A stretch of 64,000 bases of DNA from the NCBI GenBank assembly GCA_934178345.1, contig CAKPQG010000006.1, positions 47,766 through 111,765 of the forward strand, read 5' to 3'. Shown here one piece after another: positions 16,304 to 25,273 of this stretch. Each line of letters begins with the position of its first letter. Positions within the stretch are counted from its first letter, which is position 1. The notes under the pieces were generated by a model that did not search any database, was not told the origin of the DNA, and saw only the letters and a program-made list of their open reading frames with translations. A program made the translations under genes and the position numbers. Source of the DNA: an uncultured Dialister sp. (lineage in GTDB: Bacteria; Bacillota; Negativicutes; Veillonellales; Dialisteraceae).

Positions 16304-18443
16304 AGAGCTTCAGCTCCCCGGCTTTCCGTTTCAGCACGGCCTGTGATCCCTGAAAATCCGAGAGCGCCTTGAAGCGTACAAGGATAGCCGGCAGCAGCCC
16401 CTCCGCCGTATTTTTATCCGAGAGAGAAAGAAGGGCAGACAGCTGATCGGCAGAGCCGCGAAGCTTCGTGAAGACGCGCTGCACGAGCTGGGCATCAAGC
16501 CCTTCTCCGCGGCTGATCCCCGCCTCCTCGGGAATATTCTCCAGATAGCGTCCCATCTGCTGCGCCACGCGGAAGCCGATGCCATATGGCATACCGCTCT
16601 TCGTGAAGGCATCATTCAGCGCATCCAGCAGCTCGAGCTCCTTATCATTGAGGCCCATGCCCTCCTTCACGCGGAAATCATCATACTCCTCGGCCGTGAT
16701 CTCCTTGTACACCTTTCTCTCTTGCGGCGAAAGCTTCAGCAGGTCACGGAAATGGCACTGGCTGAGCGTGATCACATTCGCACGATCGAGGATCTTATCC
16801 GAGAAATGGCAGGTGGACTCATCCACATTCACCGTCCCCGTGAAGAGCACATTCCTCCCCACCGGGATCTCCGGCGGATACTTCTCACTGTTGTAGAGGC
16901 GCGGGGCGAGCGATGGATTGTACAAACGGATCATCGGATGATCCTCTTTCTCCAGCACGGAAATGAACTGTGCGAAATAATGCTCCACACGTGCCAGATT
17001 CATCTCATCGAAGCAGACGATGTACTGCTTCTCCGGATGCGCCGCCGCATCGATCAGAAGCTCGGCGAGCCCCGTATCCGCACTGCGGTACACCATATTC
17101 TTCATATCCACATAGCCCAGGACATCCCCGTCATCCATCCACGACGGACGGACCGGCAGGAAACGCACCTGCGACTCGGGAAGCCCCAGCGCACGCCCAT
17201 AGAGACGCACCAGCCCGGACTTGCCGATCCCGCTTTTCCCGGCGAGGATGACCAGACGGGACGACTTCATGGAGATATGGAAATGGAACAGATCCTTCTC
17301 TGCATAGAGGAGCCCGTCATTTTCCGCCGCCTCCTTCAGGCGGGCGAGGACATCTGCCTCCGTGAACGCCTTCGGCCTCTCTTTCACCGGCGCTGCCGGC
17401 TCCTGATGCATTTCCGCAGAGACCGGCGCCTTCTCTATCGCCTCTGCCTCGTGGAAGAGACGGGAATCCCGCCGATTTCTTCTCGGGGCATACGCCTCTT
17501 CACTCGAAGCACCGATGCCAAGGCTCTGCACCAGATCATCGAGCGCCTTCTGCGTCATCTGCTCACGTGCCTCATGGCCAGGCTCCTCCTCGTCCATCTC
17601 ATCTGCGAAAGGATTCACCGCGACCCCGCAGTCCTTCAAGAGGTCTGCATCCCGCGGCACCGGCTTCAGATTCAGCCTGAGATCCGCCAGAAATACCTCT
17701 GGGACGAACCAGAGCGGACTCTCCGCGCAGCGAAGGATGTGCGAGGAAAGCTCCGAATTCTGTCCGTCCACCACCGCATACCCCAGCTGGCCGCGGTTTT
17801 TCACACGGAAGTACGCTCCGCCCTCCCCGATCACGCGGGAATCGAAGGCCTCATCATACAGCGGCGCAAAAACCACCCACGGCCCGATCTTATTCTCATA
17901 ATTGCGCGTCGCCGCCACAATGAGACGAGGCGACACATCATTATTCCAGTAACGCTTCGACAACCCCGGCAGCGGCCGATCCGTCAGCAGATGATGGCAG
18001 AACTTATTGATATCCCCATCAAAGACCGGCATCTCCTCCGTGCCGAAAGCCGGCACCGGATAATAATTCCGGTCCTCCTCCATGAAGGGCGTCCCCGCCT
18101 CCTTCACCATATCATCCAGCACATAGTACCTGTTATTGCGGAGCGACGGTGTAAACGACACGAAACAATCCCCGAAGACGGACTCCAGATTCGCCAGCGC
18201 CGACTCCTCATCGGCGAATGAATTGTATCCGAAGCCGATACGGCTCATGAAGCCCGTGAAGCCGAATTTCTCTCCATCCTCGAAGCCTCTCGGAAGCGGC
18301 GAGACAGGATCCACAAAGAAACGGTAATCCTTCACCCCCGCCTGCGGCGTCGCGCTCTTCACCACAGCACGCACCCGCCCGAGCACCTTGCCATCCGCCT
18401 GACGGACGGCGGAATACGAATCATTCATATACATGTTTGCCAT
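16287..18443 (-). CDS. McrB-like AAA+ NTPase of a two-gene restriction/defence system
   Basis: About 718 aa from the ATG at 18443, chosen because AGAAGG lies 6 nt upstream. An ATG at 18449 touches the site. The first 370 or so residues have no domain I recognise and end in an acidic/charged linker. The C-terminal AAA+ module has Walker A AGKSGIGKSG (about 397-406), Walker B IVCFDEMNLARVEHYF (about 475-490, like the McrB DExNRA-type box) and a sensor FTGTVNVDES (about 534-543, like McrB TMNTADRS), followed by KILDRANVI. This matches McrB/LlaJI.R1-type GTPases. The N-terminal part would bind the DNA signal and the AAA ring would drive the DUF2357 nuclease. A palindrome and a TATAAT -10 lie upstream. 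Confidence 0.8.
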   Translation of the reverse strand: MANMYMNDSYSAVRQADGKVLGRVRAVVKSATPQAGVKDYRFFVDPVSPLPRGFEDGEKFGFTGFMSRIGFGYNSFADEESALANLESVFGDCFVSFTPSLRNNRYYVLDDMVKEAGTPFMEEDRNYYPVPAFGTEEMPVFDGDINKFCHHLLTDRPLPGLSKRYWNNDVSPRLIVAATRNYENKIGPWVVFAPLYDEAFDSRVIGEGGAYFRVKNRGQLGYAVVDGQNSELSSHILRCAESPLWFVPEVFLADLRLNLKPVPRDADLLKDCGVAVNPFADEMDEEEPGHEAREQMTQKALDDLVQSLGIGASSEEAYAPRRNRRDSRLFHEAEAIEKAPVSAEMHQEPAAPVKERPKAFTEADVLARLKEAAENDGLLYAEKDLFHFHISMKSSRLVILAGKSGIGKSGLVRLYGRALGLPESQVRFLPVRPSWMDDGDVLGYVDMKNMVYRSADTGLAELLIDAAAHPEKQYIVCFDEMNLARVEHYFAQFISVLEKEDHPMIRLYNPSLAPRLYNSEKYPPEIPVGRNVLFTGTVNVDESTCHFSDKILDRANVITLSQCHFRDLLKLSPQERKVYKEITAEEYDDFRVKEGMGLNDKELELLDALNDAFTKSGMPYGIGFRVAQQMGRYLENIPEEAGISRGEGLDAQLVQRVFTKLRGSADQLSALLSLSDKNTAEGLLPAILVRFKALSDFQGSQAVLKRKAGELKLYDYTM

Positions 18444-18678
18444 ATGCATCCTTCTTTCGATGGCCGCATAGAAGGCTGAGAGAGTCTGCGAATGAGGAGC
18501 GGCTCAGACACACGATCACTTGCCCGTTTTCACAAAACGGCGCTTTATCCTTTCCTTTGCGCCGCTCCTTTCTCTCGCATTTCTTATGTCTCATTCAATT
18601 TCTATGCTGCGCTTTCTATATCTCTGGCGATATAGAATTCACCTGACCCGTGAACAGACACTGTCCCGGGTCGAAACG

Positions 18679-18711
18679 ATTATACCGAATGGCAAAAATT
18701 CTTTTGCCATT
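18679..18711 (-). promoter_or_regulatory. -10 element with 24-bp palindrome upstream of the McrB-like operon
   Basis: A perfect inverted repeat, AATGGCAAAA (18688-18697) and TTTTGCCATT (18702-18711) around ATTC, lies directly upstream of a minus-strand TATAAT (18679-18684), covering the place of a -35. This is the geometry of a repressor operator. A second short dyad, GACCCG/CGGGTC, is at about 18645-18673. No regulator gene is adjacent. Confidence 0.45.
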
Positions 18712-18754
18712 CCCTCCTATTTTAGCATAAGAAGGAGAAAGAGGGTATAATGAG

Positions 18755-19239
18755 GAAAAGTGACTAGGGACTGGGGACTGGTGACTAGTGACTGGTAGCT
18801 AGTGGCTAGGGATTAGGAATTAGGGATTAGGGACTCTCTTGTATCGTCATTTCGAGCGCCAGCGAGAAATCTTTTTCATTCGCGTTCAGGTAGTCGATGA
18901 CAGGAAACCCAAACGGGAAACCCGCTCCCCAAGAGACTTTCGGGCATCGCCCCATATGTACGCGGCGAAGCCGCCACCACAACCCTGAACCCTGAAAGCC
19001 GGGATGCGTAGCTAGTGACTAATGACTGGTAGCTAGGGATTAGGTTTGCGATACGAGAAAACCGCTAGTTTCAAACCTCCGCGGCGCTTCCCTGTTTTTA
19101 TGCGCCGCACCACCACTCCTCACTCCTAATTCCTCACTCCTCACTAGAGAGCGCGAGGCTTTCAAGCATAATCAAGGGTCGCCCCGCCCCGCGGACCAAC
19201 CCCCGCCAGCCTTACTATTTCGCAAAAAGGATCCCCATC
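18755..19239. repeat. Divergent intergenic repeat mosaic
   Basis: Contains GTGACTR and GGGATTA arrays, the TCATTTCGAGCG...AGCGAGAAATC type, GGGCATCGCCC, a CGGCGAAGCCGCC hairpin, GCGGCGC...GCGCCGC, ATTCCTCACTCC arrays and a GCCCCGCGG module before the MlaD gene. No gene is seen. Confidence 0.7.
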
Positions 19240-19710
19240 ATGACCAAAGAAACCAAAATCGGCATGACTGCCCTGCTCCTCTTTCTTGCCATCGGCATCG
19301 CTGCGCTCCTTCTGCATCCGATGGAACGCCTCTTCCCGACCACCTTCCCCGTCTATGCTGTCTTTGATGATGCGCAAGGCATCACGCCGGGGGCTTCCGT
19401 GCTCCACGCCGGCGTCAAGGTCGGACGGCTGAAAGCCATCACCATCGAAGAAGGCAAGGCCGTCCTTCATCTGGAAATCAATCAGAAAGCCATGATCCCC
19501 AAGGATGCGGCATTCTCCATCGCTGCTTCCGGCCTCATCGGCGACACCTATGTCAAAATCTCGGGTGGAAATTTGTCTGCCGGTATCCTTGCAAGCGGCG
19601 CAACGGTCACCGAAGACAAAGACCCCCGCATGGATGCGCTCATGGAGAAAGCCAATCACCTCATGGACAGCGCCGAAAAAATGCAGCAGGCGATCGGGCA
19701 GTATCAGTGA
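19240..19710 (+). CDS. MlaD-type MCE domain protein (lipid transport to/from the outer membrane)
   Basis: A 156-aa protein with an AAGGAT site upstream. One N-terminal membrane helix (about 8-28) anchors a single MCE domain (about 36-115) with the typical VYAVFDDAQGITPGASVLHAGVKVG start and AAFSIAASGLIGDTYVKISGG end. A short C-terminal helix follows. MCE proteins form hexameric rings in the periplasm that pass phospholipids between membranes, so the gene supports a diderm envelope. The usual MlaE permease and MlaF ATPase genes are not next to it. The stop TGA (CAG TGA CTG) lies in the GTGACTR array that follows. Confidence 0.82.
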   Translation: MTKETKIGMTALLLFLAIGIAALLLHPMERLFPTTFPVYAVFDDAQGITPGASVLHAGVKVGRLKAITIEEGKAVLHLEINQKAMIPKDAAFSIAASGLIGDTYVKISGGNLSAGILASGATVTEDKDPRMDALMEKANHLMDSAEKMQQAIGQYQ

Positions 19711-20540
19711 CTGGTGACTGGGGATGAGTGACTTGTGACTTGTGACTGGTAGCTAGTGGCTAGGGATTAGGGATTAGGAGTGACTAGTGACTAGTAACCG
19801 GGGGCTCTCTTGTATCGTCATTTCAAGCACCAGCGAGAAATCTTTTTCATTCGCGGTCAGGCGGTCGATGACAGGAAACACAAACGGGAAACCCGCTCCC
19901 CAAGAGCGCTTCGGGCATCGCCCTTTTTATACTCGACGCGAAGCGTCGCTCCGCCTAAGCCTTCCCCATCGGGGAAGGGGGACCGCGTCAGCGGTGGATA
20001 GGGTACTTTCGTAAACAGCACACTTGAGACGCTTTTCCCCACTCTCTTTCATACCGCCTGTGCCCTATCCGCCCCTTCGGGGCACCTTCCCCTCGAGGGG
20101 AAGGCTGATGATACGAGGGAAGCCTGCTATCAAGAGACTTTCTGGCATCGCCATTATTTATACTGCGGCAAAGCCGCCACTACAAGTTTGAAAGCAGGGA
20201 TGATTAGTAGCTAGGGATTAGTGGCTAGGGATTAGGAGCCCCAAGTGACTGGTAGCTAGTGACTGGTGACTTAAATACCGCCTTCGGGCATCGCCACTAT
20301 TTATACTCCGCGGCGCTTCTGCTTTTTATGCGCCGCACCACCATTCCTAATTCCTCATTCCTAATTCCTCATTCGCGCAAAGCTTTCATTCATAATCAGT
20401 AGACGGAGCCGTCCAAAGGGCTAACCCTGAACCCTGAACCCGCTCAACCTGACGCCCCTTTCTTGACTTTCAGTCTATTTCCTTCTTGATTTCTTCCCGC
20501 GAATTCCATATAATAAATCTTATGTTGTTTTATCATAGAT
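19711..20540. repeat. Long intergenic repeat mosaic
   Basis: Contains a GTGACTR/GGGATTA array from the MlaD stop, the TCATTTCAAGCA...AGAAATC type, a CCTTCCCCATCGGGGAAGG hairpin with an ACCGCGTCAGCGGT hairpin, CCCCTCGAGGGG, CGGCAAAGCCGCC, a second array, GGGCATCGCC, a GCGGCGC...GCGCCGC hairpin, ATTCCTC arrays and GGGCTAACCCTGAACC. No gene is seen. Confidence 0.75.
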
Positions 20541-20556
20541 AGAGGAGAACCACAGA

Positions 20557-21192
20557 GTGATAGAAGAAATCGTCAAAAGAAGAAGCATCCGTCATTTCCT
20601 GCAGAAGCCGATCCCGCAGGAAGATCTGGATGAGATCCTGACCGCCGGACTATGGGCGCCATCCGAAAAAAATGCCCAGCCGTGGAAATTCATCGTCATC
20701 CGCGGACAGGAACGCAAAGTCATGGTGAAGCGCCTGAAGGAAGGCATCATGAGAAACCGCAAGGGCGACGAGACGGCCATTTTCAGCAAGGGCTATGAGA
20801 AATTCATCCCATCTGCCATCTACACCGCACGCGTACTGGAACAGGCACCGGTCATCGTCTTTGTCATCAATACCAAAGGCAATGACTACCGCAAGTCCTA
20901 CACCAGCGACCAGTACATGATGGAGCTCGCAGATGTCCAGTCCATCAGTGCAGCGATCCAGAACATGTGCCTCGAAGCAACGGCGCATGACATCGGCAGC
21001 CTCTGGACCTGCAACGTCTTCTTCGCTTACGATGAGCTGAAGGAATGGCTCGGCGAAGAAGGAGAGATGGTCGCTGCCATCGCTTTCGGCTACACCGACA
21101 AGGAAGTCAAGCCGATGCCCAGAAAGCCACTCGAAGAAGTCGTCGAATACCGCGGCGATTACCCCGAAGAATGGAAAGCTATGCTGAAATAA
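20557..21192 (+). CDS. Nitroreductase family protein (FMN-dependent)
   Basis: 211 aa beginning at a GTG codon with an AGAGGAG site about 10 nt upstream. The N-terminal KRRSIRHFLQKPI motif (about 7-19) is the classic FMN-binding start of the nitroreductase family. WAPSEKNAQPWKFIVI (about 33-48) follows and the C-terminal IAFGYTDKEVKPMPRKPLEEVV motif completes the fold. These enzymes reduce nitro-aromatics, quinones or flavins with NAD(P)H as cytosolic dimers. The natural substrate is unknown. A terminator follows 7 nt after the stop. Confidence 0.88.
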   Translation: MIEEIVKRRSIRHFLQKPIPQEDLDEILTAGLWAPSEKNAQPWKFIVIRGQERKVMVKRLKEGIMRNRKGDETAIFSKGYEKFIPSAIYTARVLEQAPVIVFVINTKGNDYRKSYTSDQYMMELADVQSISAAIQNMCLEATAHDIGSLWTCNVFFAYDELKEWLGEEGEMVAAIAFGYTDKEVKPMPRKPLEEVVEYRGDYPEEWKAMLK

Positions 21193-21198
21193 AAAAAA

Positions 21199-21227
21199 CG
21201 CTACAGACTTTGTCTGTAGCGTTTTTT
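21199..21227 (+). terminator. Intrinsic terminator of the nitroreductase gene
   Basis: A 10-bp perfect stem CGCTACAGAC/GTCTGTAGCG with a TTT loop is followed by six T and preceded by A8, so it may work both ways. Confidence 0.9.
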
Positions 21228-21229
21228 GT

Positions 21230-21360
21230 TTGGCAGGTTCAGAGTTCAGGGTTCAGGGTTCAGGGTTGTGGTGGCGGCTTCGCCGCAAATATATATGGGG
21301 CGATGCCCGAAAGTCTCTTGATAACAGGCTTCCCTCGTATCATCAGCCTTCCCCTCGAGG
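21230..21360. repeat. TTCAGGG array and hairpins
   Basis: Contains four TTCAGGG-type units, a CGGCTTCGCCG hairpin and GGGGCGATGCCC, ending in a CCTTCCCCTCGAGG half-hairpin interrupted by the following MITE. Confidence 0.7.
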
Positions 21361-21552
21361 CAATGCTATTAAGTTAAGGAAATTGTTAACGCCGTAACGA
21401 CTTGCTTCCCCCTTCGGGGGAAGTGCCGAAGGCAATAGGGGCATGCCAGCGGTCATCGAACAATGTTGGATATACCGTAGTGCTGCCCCCTCAGCCCTCC
21501 GGGCAGCTCCCCCGATGGGGAGCCAAGGATGTTCTGCCGCTTTACTTAATAG
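21361..21552. mobile_element. MITE-2 copy a (GCTATTAAGTTAAG family)
   Basis: The left end is AATGCTATTAAGTTAAG and the right end TTACTTAATAGC. Internal CCCCCTTCGGGGG and CTCCCCCGATGGGGAG hairpins are present. The host sequence CCTTCCCCTCGAGG is present on both sides, as expected for a target duplication. Other copies are at 27915, 35374, 53339 and 55393. Confidence 0.7.
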
Positions 21553-21732
21553 CCTTCCCCTCGAGGGGAAGGTGCCCCGAAGGGGCGGATAGGGCACAGA
21601 TGATATGAAAGACAGATGAAGAAAGCGGAGAGGTGCGCCGTACATGTGGGGAAAACATGAGTCCTAGTCTCTTAGTCTCTTAGTCACTAGTCCCCAGCTA
21701 CCAGTCACTAGTCACTAGTCACTAGCCACCAG
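21553..21732. repeat. CCCCTCGAGGGG hairpin and CTAG-rich array
   Basis: The rest of the interrupted hairpin module, then AGTCTCTT octamers and a GTGACTR array that supplies the CAG TGA end of the EamA gene. Confidence 0.7.
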
Positions 21733-22617
21733 TCACTGATGCAAACTCACCACGCCGACGGCAGCGATGATGAGTGCCATACCGAGGAGTTCGAAGAAGC
21801 CGAAGTCCTGCCCGAAGATGGCGAAGGCGAGGAGAATGGAGGAGAGCGGCTCTAAGGCTGCGATGATACTGGCTTCAGCAGGTGAAATATATTTCGTACT
21901 TCCCAGATAGAGGACGAAGGAACAGATCGTGCCCACGATGACCACGAAAAGGAAGGCCAGACTGACGGGTAGATCCACCGCACCGGTGAAGGGGAAGAGT
22001 CCCATGAAGGGCAGGAAGGAGAGCCCCGCAATGACCATGCCCCAGCCCACGACGATGGGCGCGCCGTACCTCCTGATCATGCCGACCGGCTCTACCGTAT
22101 AGAGCGCGCACGCCACCGCGGCCAGCAGTCCCCAGAAGAGTGCCTTTTCAGACAGCGCGAGACTGCCAAAATTTCCATGTGTCGCGATGAGCACGGTACC
22201 CACGAAGGCAAAGGCCGTGCAGAGAATCTCCATCAGGTGCGGCAGCCGCCTCTCTGAGAGGCAGTACCAGAAGATGATGAGGATCGGCATCAGATATTCC
22301 AGAACCGTTGCCGTCGGCGCATTGCTGTACTTGATGGCAGCAAAATAGCCGTACTGCGTCCAGATCATTCCCAGCATGCCAAAGACCAGGATTCGTATCC
22401 GGTCTTTTTTATTTTGCCATATCGGCCAGATGCTCGTTTGCCCTGTCAGTGAAAAAATAAAAAGGAGCAGCACACCTGCTGACAACAGTCGGCAGAAAGT
22501 CAGCCACTCCGGGGCGATGTCGCGATTCACGAGCAGGTACTGCCCCGCAATCCCGCTCGCGCCCCAGCAAAGCGCGCCCAGCGCGCACTGCAGGATGCCT
22601 TTGATTCGAGTATTCAA
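21733..22617 (-). CDS. EamA/DMT-family transporter
   Basis: 294 aa if started at the TTG at 22617, which has a GGAGG site 5 nt upstream. Sequence further upstream is repeat DNA. Ten hydrophobic segments form two EamA repeats, each of about 140 residues. The first starts ILQCALGALCWGASGIAGQYLL and the second ALFWGLLAAVACALYTVEPVG. The conserved-looking PAEASIIAALEPLSSILLAF segment near the end matches the EamA C-terminal helix pair. Members export amino acids, purines or other metabolites. No substrate can be assigned. The final His-Gln-stop is written in part by the repeat array. Confidence 0.85.
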   Translation of the reverse strand: MNTRIKGILQCALGALCWGASGIAGQYLLVNRDIAPEWLTFCRLLSAGVLLLFIFSLTGQTSIWPIWQNKKDRIRILVFGMLGMIWTQYGYFAAIKYSNAPTATVLEYLMPILIIFWYCLSERRLPHLMEILCTAFAFVGTVLIATHGNFGSLALSEKALFWGLLAAVACALYTVEPVGMIRRYGAPIVVGWGMVIAGLSFLPFMGLFPFTGAVDLPVSLAFLFVVIVGTICSFVLYLGSTKYISPAEASIIAALEPLSSILLAFAIFGQDFGFFELLGMALIIAAVGVVSLHQ

Positions 22618-22992
22618 TATGTCCTCCGAGGGGGAAATGGGTTCAACGGGTTGGCTCAAGGGGCGTGCCGCCCCTTGATTGTGTATGAACGCTTTGTCCG
22701 AATGAGGAATGGTGGTGCGGCGCATCTCGTCATCCTGAGCGGAGAAAAACGTCGTGTGTTAGGAAATGGCTTATCTGAAACAGGAGAACTGAGTCGAAGG
22801 ATCTAAGCGCCGCAAATATTTATGGGGCGATGCCTGAAGGTCTCTTGATAGCAAGTTTCCCATGTAGCGTTTCCAAACATCGACCGCCTGACCGCGAACG
22901 AAAAAGATTTCTCGCTGGCGCTCGAAATGACGATACGAGAGAGTCCCTAATCCCTAGCCACTAGCTACCAGTCACTAGTCACCAGTCACTAG
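22618..22992. repeat. Repeat spacer upstream of the EamA gene
   Basis: Contains GGCGTGCCGCCCC, a TCATCCTGAGCGG...GTCGAAGGATCT unit (about 22728-22806, also at 28658 and 63366), GGGGCGATGCC, the CGCTGGCGCTCGAAATGACG type, and a GTGACTR/GGGATTA array reaching the deacetylase stop. Confidence 0.75.
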
Positions 22993-23838
22993 TCATTTCA
23001 GATCCCTGTAATTCACGACCTTCACGGCTTTATCCGTGATCATCCTTCTCACCTTCGGCGAGACGATCGCCTGCATTTCCGCTTCGAAGTCATGCTCCCA
23101 GTCGCAGGCGGGGATGAGCCGTGCATTATCCGTGCCGGGATGCATCATGACCTCTGTCGTACCGGGACGGAGATCCTTCAGGATATGCAGGAAATGCCCT
23201 TCATGCACGGCTTCGCCTGCCACGATGCCCTCGAAATGATCCGGCACGCGGAAATGACGGCGCTTCGCCTTCCACAGAGAGAGCTCTGCCAGCGTGAAGA
23301 GTCCGAGGCGGCCGATGAGCTGCCCCACGCCTTCAAAGGCCGTAAAAAGTGGCGTGCGGGAAATGCGGACTGCGTCCAGATGCACGGACTCGGCCACATC
23401 CAGCGAGATATCGATCACCCCCGGCAGCATGTGCATGTGCTGGTGGCTGTCGACATGCGACAGAGGAAGACCGGTTTTCTCCATTTTCGTAGCCTGCGCC
23501 ATGAGCTCACGCCGTACATCCTCCATGGCGATCTGCCCCTTGAGAAAATGCTTCACAAATTCGACATGGTTATCAAAAAAGACGCCATCTTGGGTCACGA
23601 GCGAGGGAATGTCCTTCGGGTCGCACACAGGAAATCCGTTCACAAGTGTCAGATGAATGCCGACACCCAGCTCGGGGTGACTTCTTGCCACCTCGACGGC
23701 ATCGTCAAAAGCCTTGCCGCCGGGCATGAGCGTCGCAGAGCGCAGACAGCCGTCCTCCACGCAGCGCGCGACAGCCTGATTGATGAGTATATGCCGACCA
23801 AAATCGTCGGCATTCACGAGAAGTTGATAGTTTGGCAT
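22993..23838 (-). CDS. ChbG/HpnK (YdjC) family carbohydrate deacetylase
   Basis: The 281-aa length is typical for the family. N-terminal VNADDFGRHILINQAV contains the metal-binding NADDFG motif (about 9-14). GVGIHLTLVNG (about 58-68) and LSHVDSHQHMHMLP (about 126-139) carry the remaining metal and catalytic histidines. MMHPGTD closes the active site. YdjC/ChbG enzymes remove acetyl groups from N-acetylated sugars (for example chitobiose) or hopanoid precursors. The substrate is not given by context. The TGA stop is the first TGA of the GTGACTR array. Confidence 0.88.
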   Translation of the reverse strand: MPNYQLLVNADDFGRHILINQAVARCVEDGCLRSATLMPGGKAFDDAVEVARSHPELGVGIHLTLVNGFPVCDPKDIPSLVTQDGVFFDNHVEFVKHFLKGQIAMEDVRRELMAQATKMEKTGLPLSHVDSHQHMHMLPGVIDISLDVAESVHLDAVRISRTPLFTAFEGVGQLIGRLGLFTLAELSLWKAKRRHFRVPDHFEGIVAGEAVHEGHFLHILKDLRPGTTEVMMHPGTDNARLIPACDWEHDFEAEMQAIVSPKVRRMITDKAVKVVNYRDLK

Positions 23839-24179
23839 AGAAAGTCCTTTATAAATATGAGTTCAGGGTTAGCTCATGGGGCGTATCGCCCATTGATTGT
23901 TTGCGAAAGAGGTTCAGCAGGTTCTATAGGTTCTATAGGTAGGGCAGGTGTGGTGCGGCGCATAAAAATCAGAAGCGCCGCGAAGTATAAATAGGGCGAT
24001 GCTCGAAGGTCGACGAAGAGCAGGTTTCCCATTTGGAGTTTCCAAGCATCGACCGCCTGACCGCGAATGGCAAAGATTTCTCGCTTACGCTCGAAATGAC
24101 GATACGAGAGAGTCACCAGTCACCAGTCACCAGTCACCAGTCACCAGCATACTACCCGATTATATCATTTTTACGCAAG
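23839..24179. repeat. Repeat spacer upstream of the deacetylase
   Basis: Contains GTTCAGGGTTAGCTC and GGTTCTATA nonamers, a GCGGCGC...GCGCCGC hairpin, GGGCGATGC, the CTTACGCTCGAAATGACG type and at least five CACCAGT heptamers. No gene is seen. Confidence 0.7.
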
Positions 24180-24212
24180 AAAAAACCTCGGAAAGACGAT
24201 TCCGAGGTTTCG
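24180..24212 (-). terminator. Intrinsic terminator of the CorA-like gene
   Basis: A perfect 11-bp stem (AAACCTCGGAA / TTCCGAGGTTT) with a 6-nt loop and T-rich tail on the minus strand, starting a few bases after the stop. Confidence 0.88.
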
Positions 24213-24216
24213 TGTA

Positions 24217-25167
24217 TCAGAGCATATCCTTCCGCCACAGGATGAAGGTGACAACGAGGGTCAAAAGGATGCCGATCAGGATGACGCCGACGAAGCCGAA
24301 GGGCGACCCTTCGAAGGGGACCGGGACATTGATGCCCCAGAGGCTGTAAATCAAGGTCGGGATCGCCAGAATAATGGTGACGGACGTCAGGAATTTCATG
24401 ATCTGCGAAAGGCGGTTCGAGATGATGGAGGAGAAAGAGTCCATCATGCTCATCAGAATGTTGGTATAGATTTCCGCCATTTCGAGTGCCTGCTTATTTT
24501 CGATGATGACATCTTCCAGCAGGTCTTCATCTTCTTCGTACATTTTGAGGAGCGAGTGCAGCGGGCTGTTTCGAAGCCGCATCAGGCGCTCCATCACGTT
24601 TTCATTCGCATGCAGGGCGAAGTTGAAGTACGTCAGAGATTTCTGCAGCTCGAGCATGCGGAAAAGCTCCTTGTTCTGCAAGGACTTTCTGACCTGCGTC
24701 TCGATGACATCGGTCTGCTTGTAGATCTGCTGCAGGAAATACAGGAAGGAAGAAGAGGCTTGCGAAAGGATCTGGAAAAGGAAACGCGTCTTCTTGTACG
24801 TCTGGAAAGAGGTGAACGAGTTATTCAGGAATTTCTGAATGACTGTGTTCGGTTCCAGACAGACGGTAATAAAGTACTGGCGCGTGATGAAGATGCCGAG
24901 CGGCAGGGCATCATAGGCATCCGTCTCAAGGACGACCGGGGTATTCACGACGACGAAGATATAGTCGTCTTCAAGCTCGACATGAGAACGTTCTTCTCTA
25001 TCGAGGGCGGTCTGGAGGGAATCAACGGGAATGCCCGTCAGTTCATTGATCCTGACCAGCTCCTCCAATGTCGGTGCCGCGGCATTGATCCAGGACCCTT
25101 TTTCCAGCTGTTCCAGCGGAACGGCGGACAGAACATGATTTTCATTGTGTTTGTATGCCTGTATCAT
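24217..25167 (-). CDS. CorA-family divalent-cation transporter-like protein
   Basis: 316 aa from the ATG at 25167, with an AAGGGGGG site 5 nt upstream. It has an N-terminal cytoplasmic domain, a long helical stalk and two C-terminal helices (about 256-278 and 289-308). The family's selectivity loop between these helices is normally GMN. Here the equivalent position reads SLWGINVPVPF, so Met is replaced by Ile. The family moves Mg, Co, Ni or Zn as pentamers. With the altered loop, ion choice and direction are uncertain. A near-consensus promoter lies at 25245-25273 and a terminator follows. The 75-nt 5' UTR has two hairpins (GCCCAC/GTGGGC and CCGGA/TCCGG) but no M-box features. Confidence 0.82.
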   Translation of the reverse strand: MIQAYKHNENHVLSAVPLEQLEKGSWINAAAPTLEELVRINELTGIPVDSLQTALDREERSHVELEDDYIFVVVNTPVVLETDAYDALPLGIFITRQYFITVCLEPNTVIQKFLNNSFTSFQTYKKTRFLFQILSQASSSFLYFLQQIYKQTDVIETQVRKSLQNKELFRMLELQKSLTYFNFALHANENVMERLMRLRNSPLHSLLKMYEEDEDLLEDVIIENKQALEMAEIYTNILMSMMDSFSSIISNRLSQIMKFLTSVTIILAIPTLIYSLWGINVPVPFEGSPFGFVGVILIGILLTLVVTFILWRKDML

Positions 25168-25244
25168 GGCGACCCCCCTTCTATCCGGAAGCATCCGGTG
25201 ACCGATCCTTGCTGCCCACGGTCTGCTGTGGGCTATCCTTACTA

Positions 25245-25273
25245 AATATAGTCAGAAAATCTTCCCCTGTCAA
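25245..25273 (-). promoter_or_regulatory. Promoter of the CorA-like gene
   Basis: The minus strand carries -35 TTGACA (25268-25273), a 17-nt spacer and -10 TATATT (25245-25250). Confidence 0.75.

Noticed and set aside
24110..24150. CACCAGT tandem repeats as a CRISPR array
   Set aside because: The repeat unit is 7 bp without unique spacers, and no cas gene is present.
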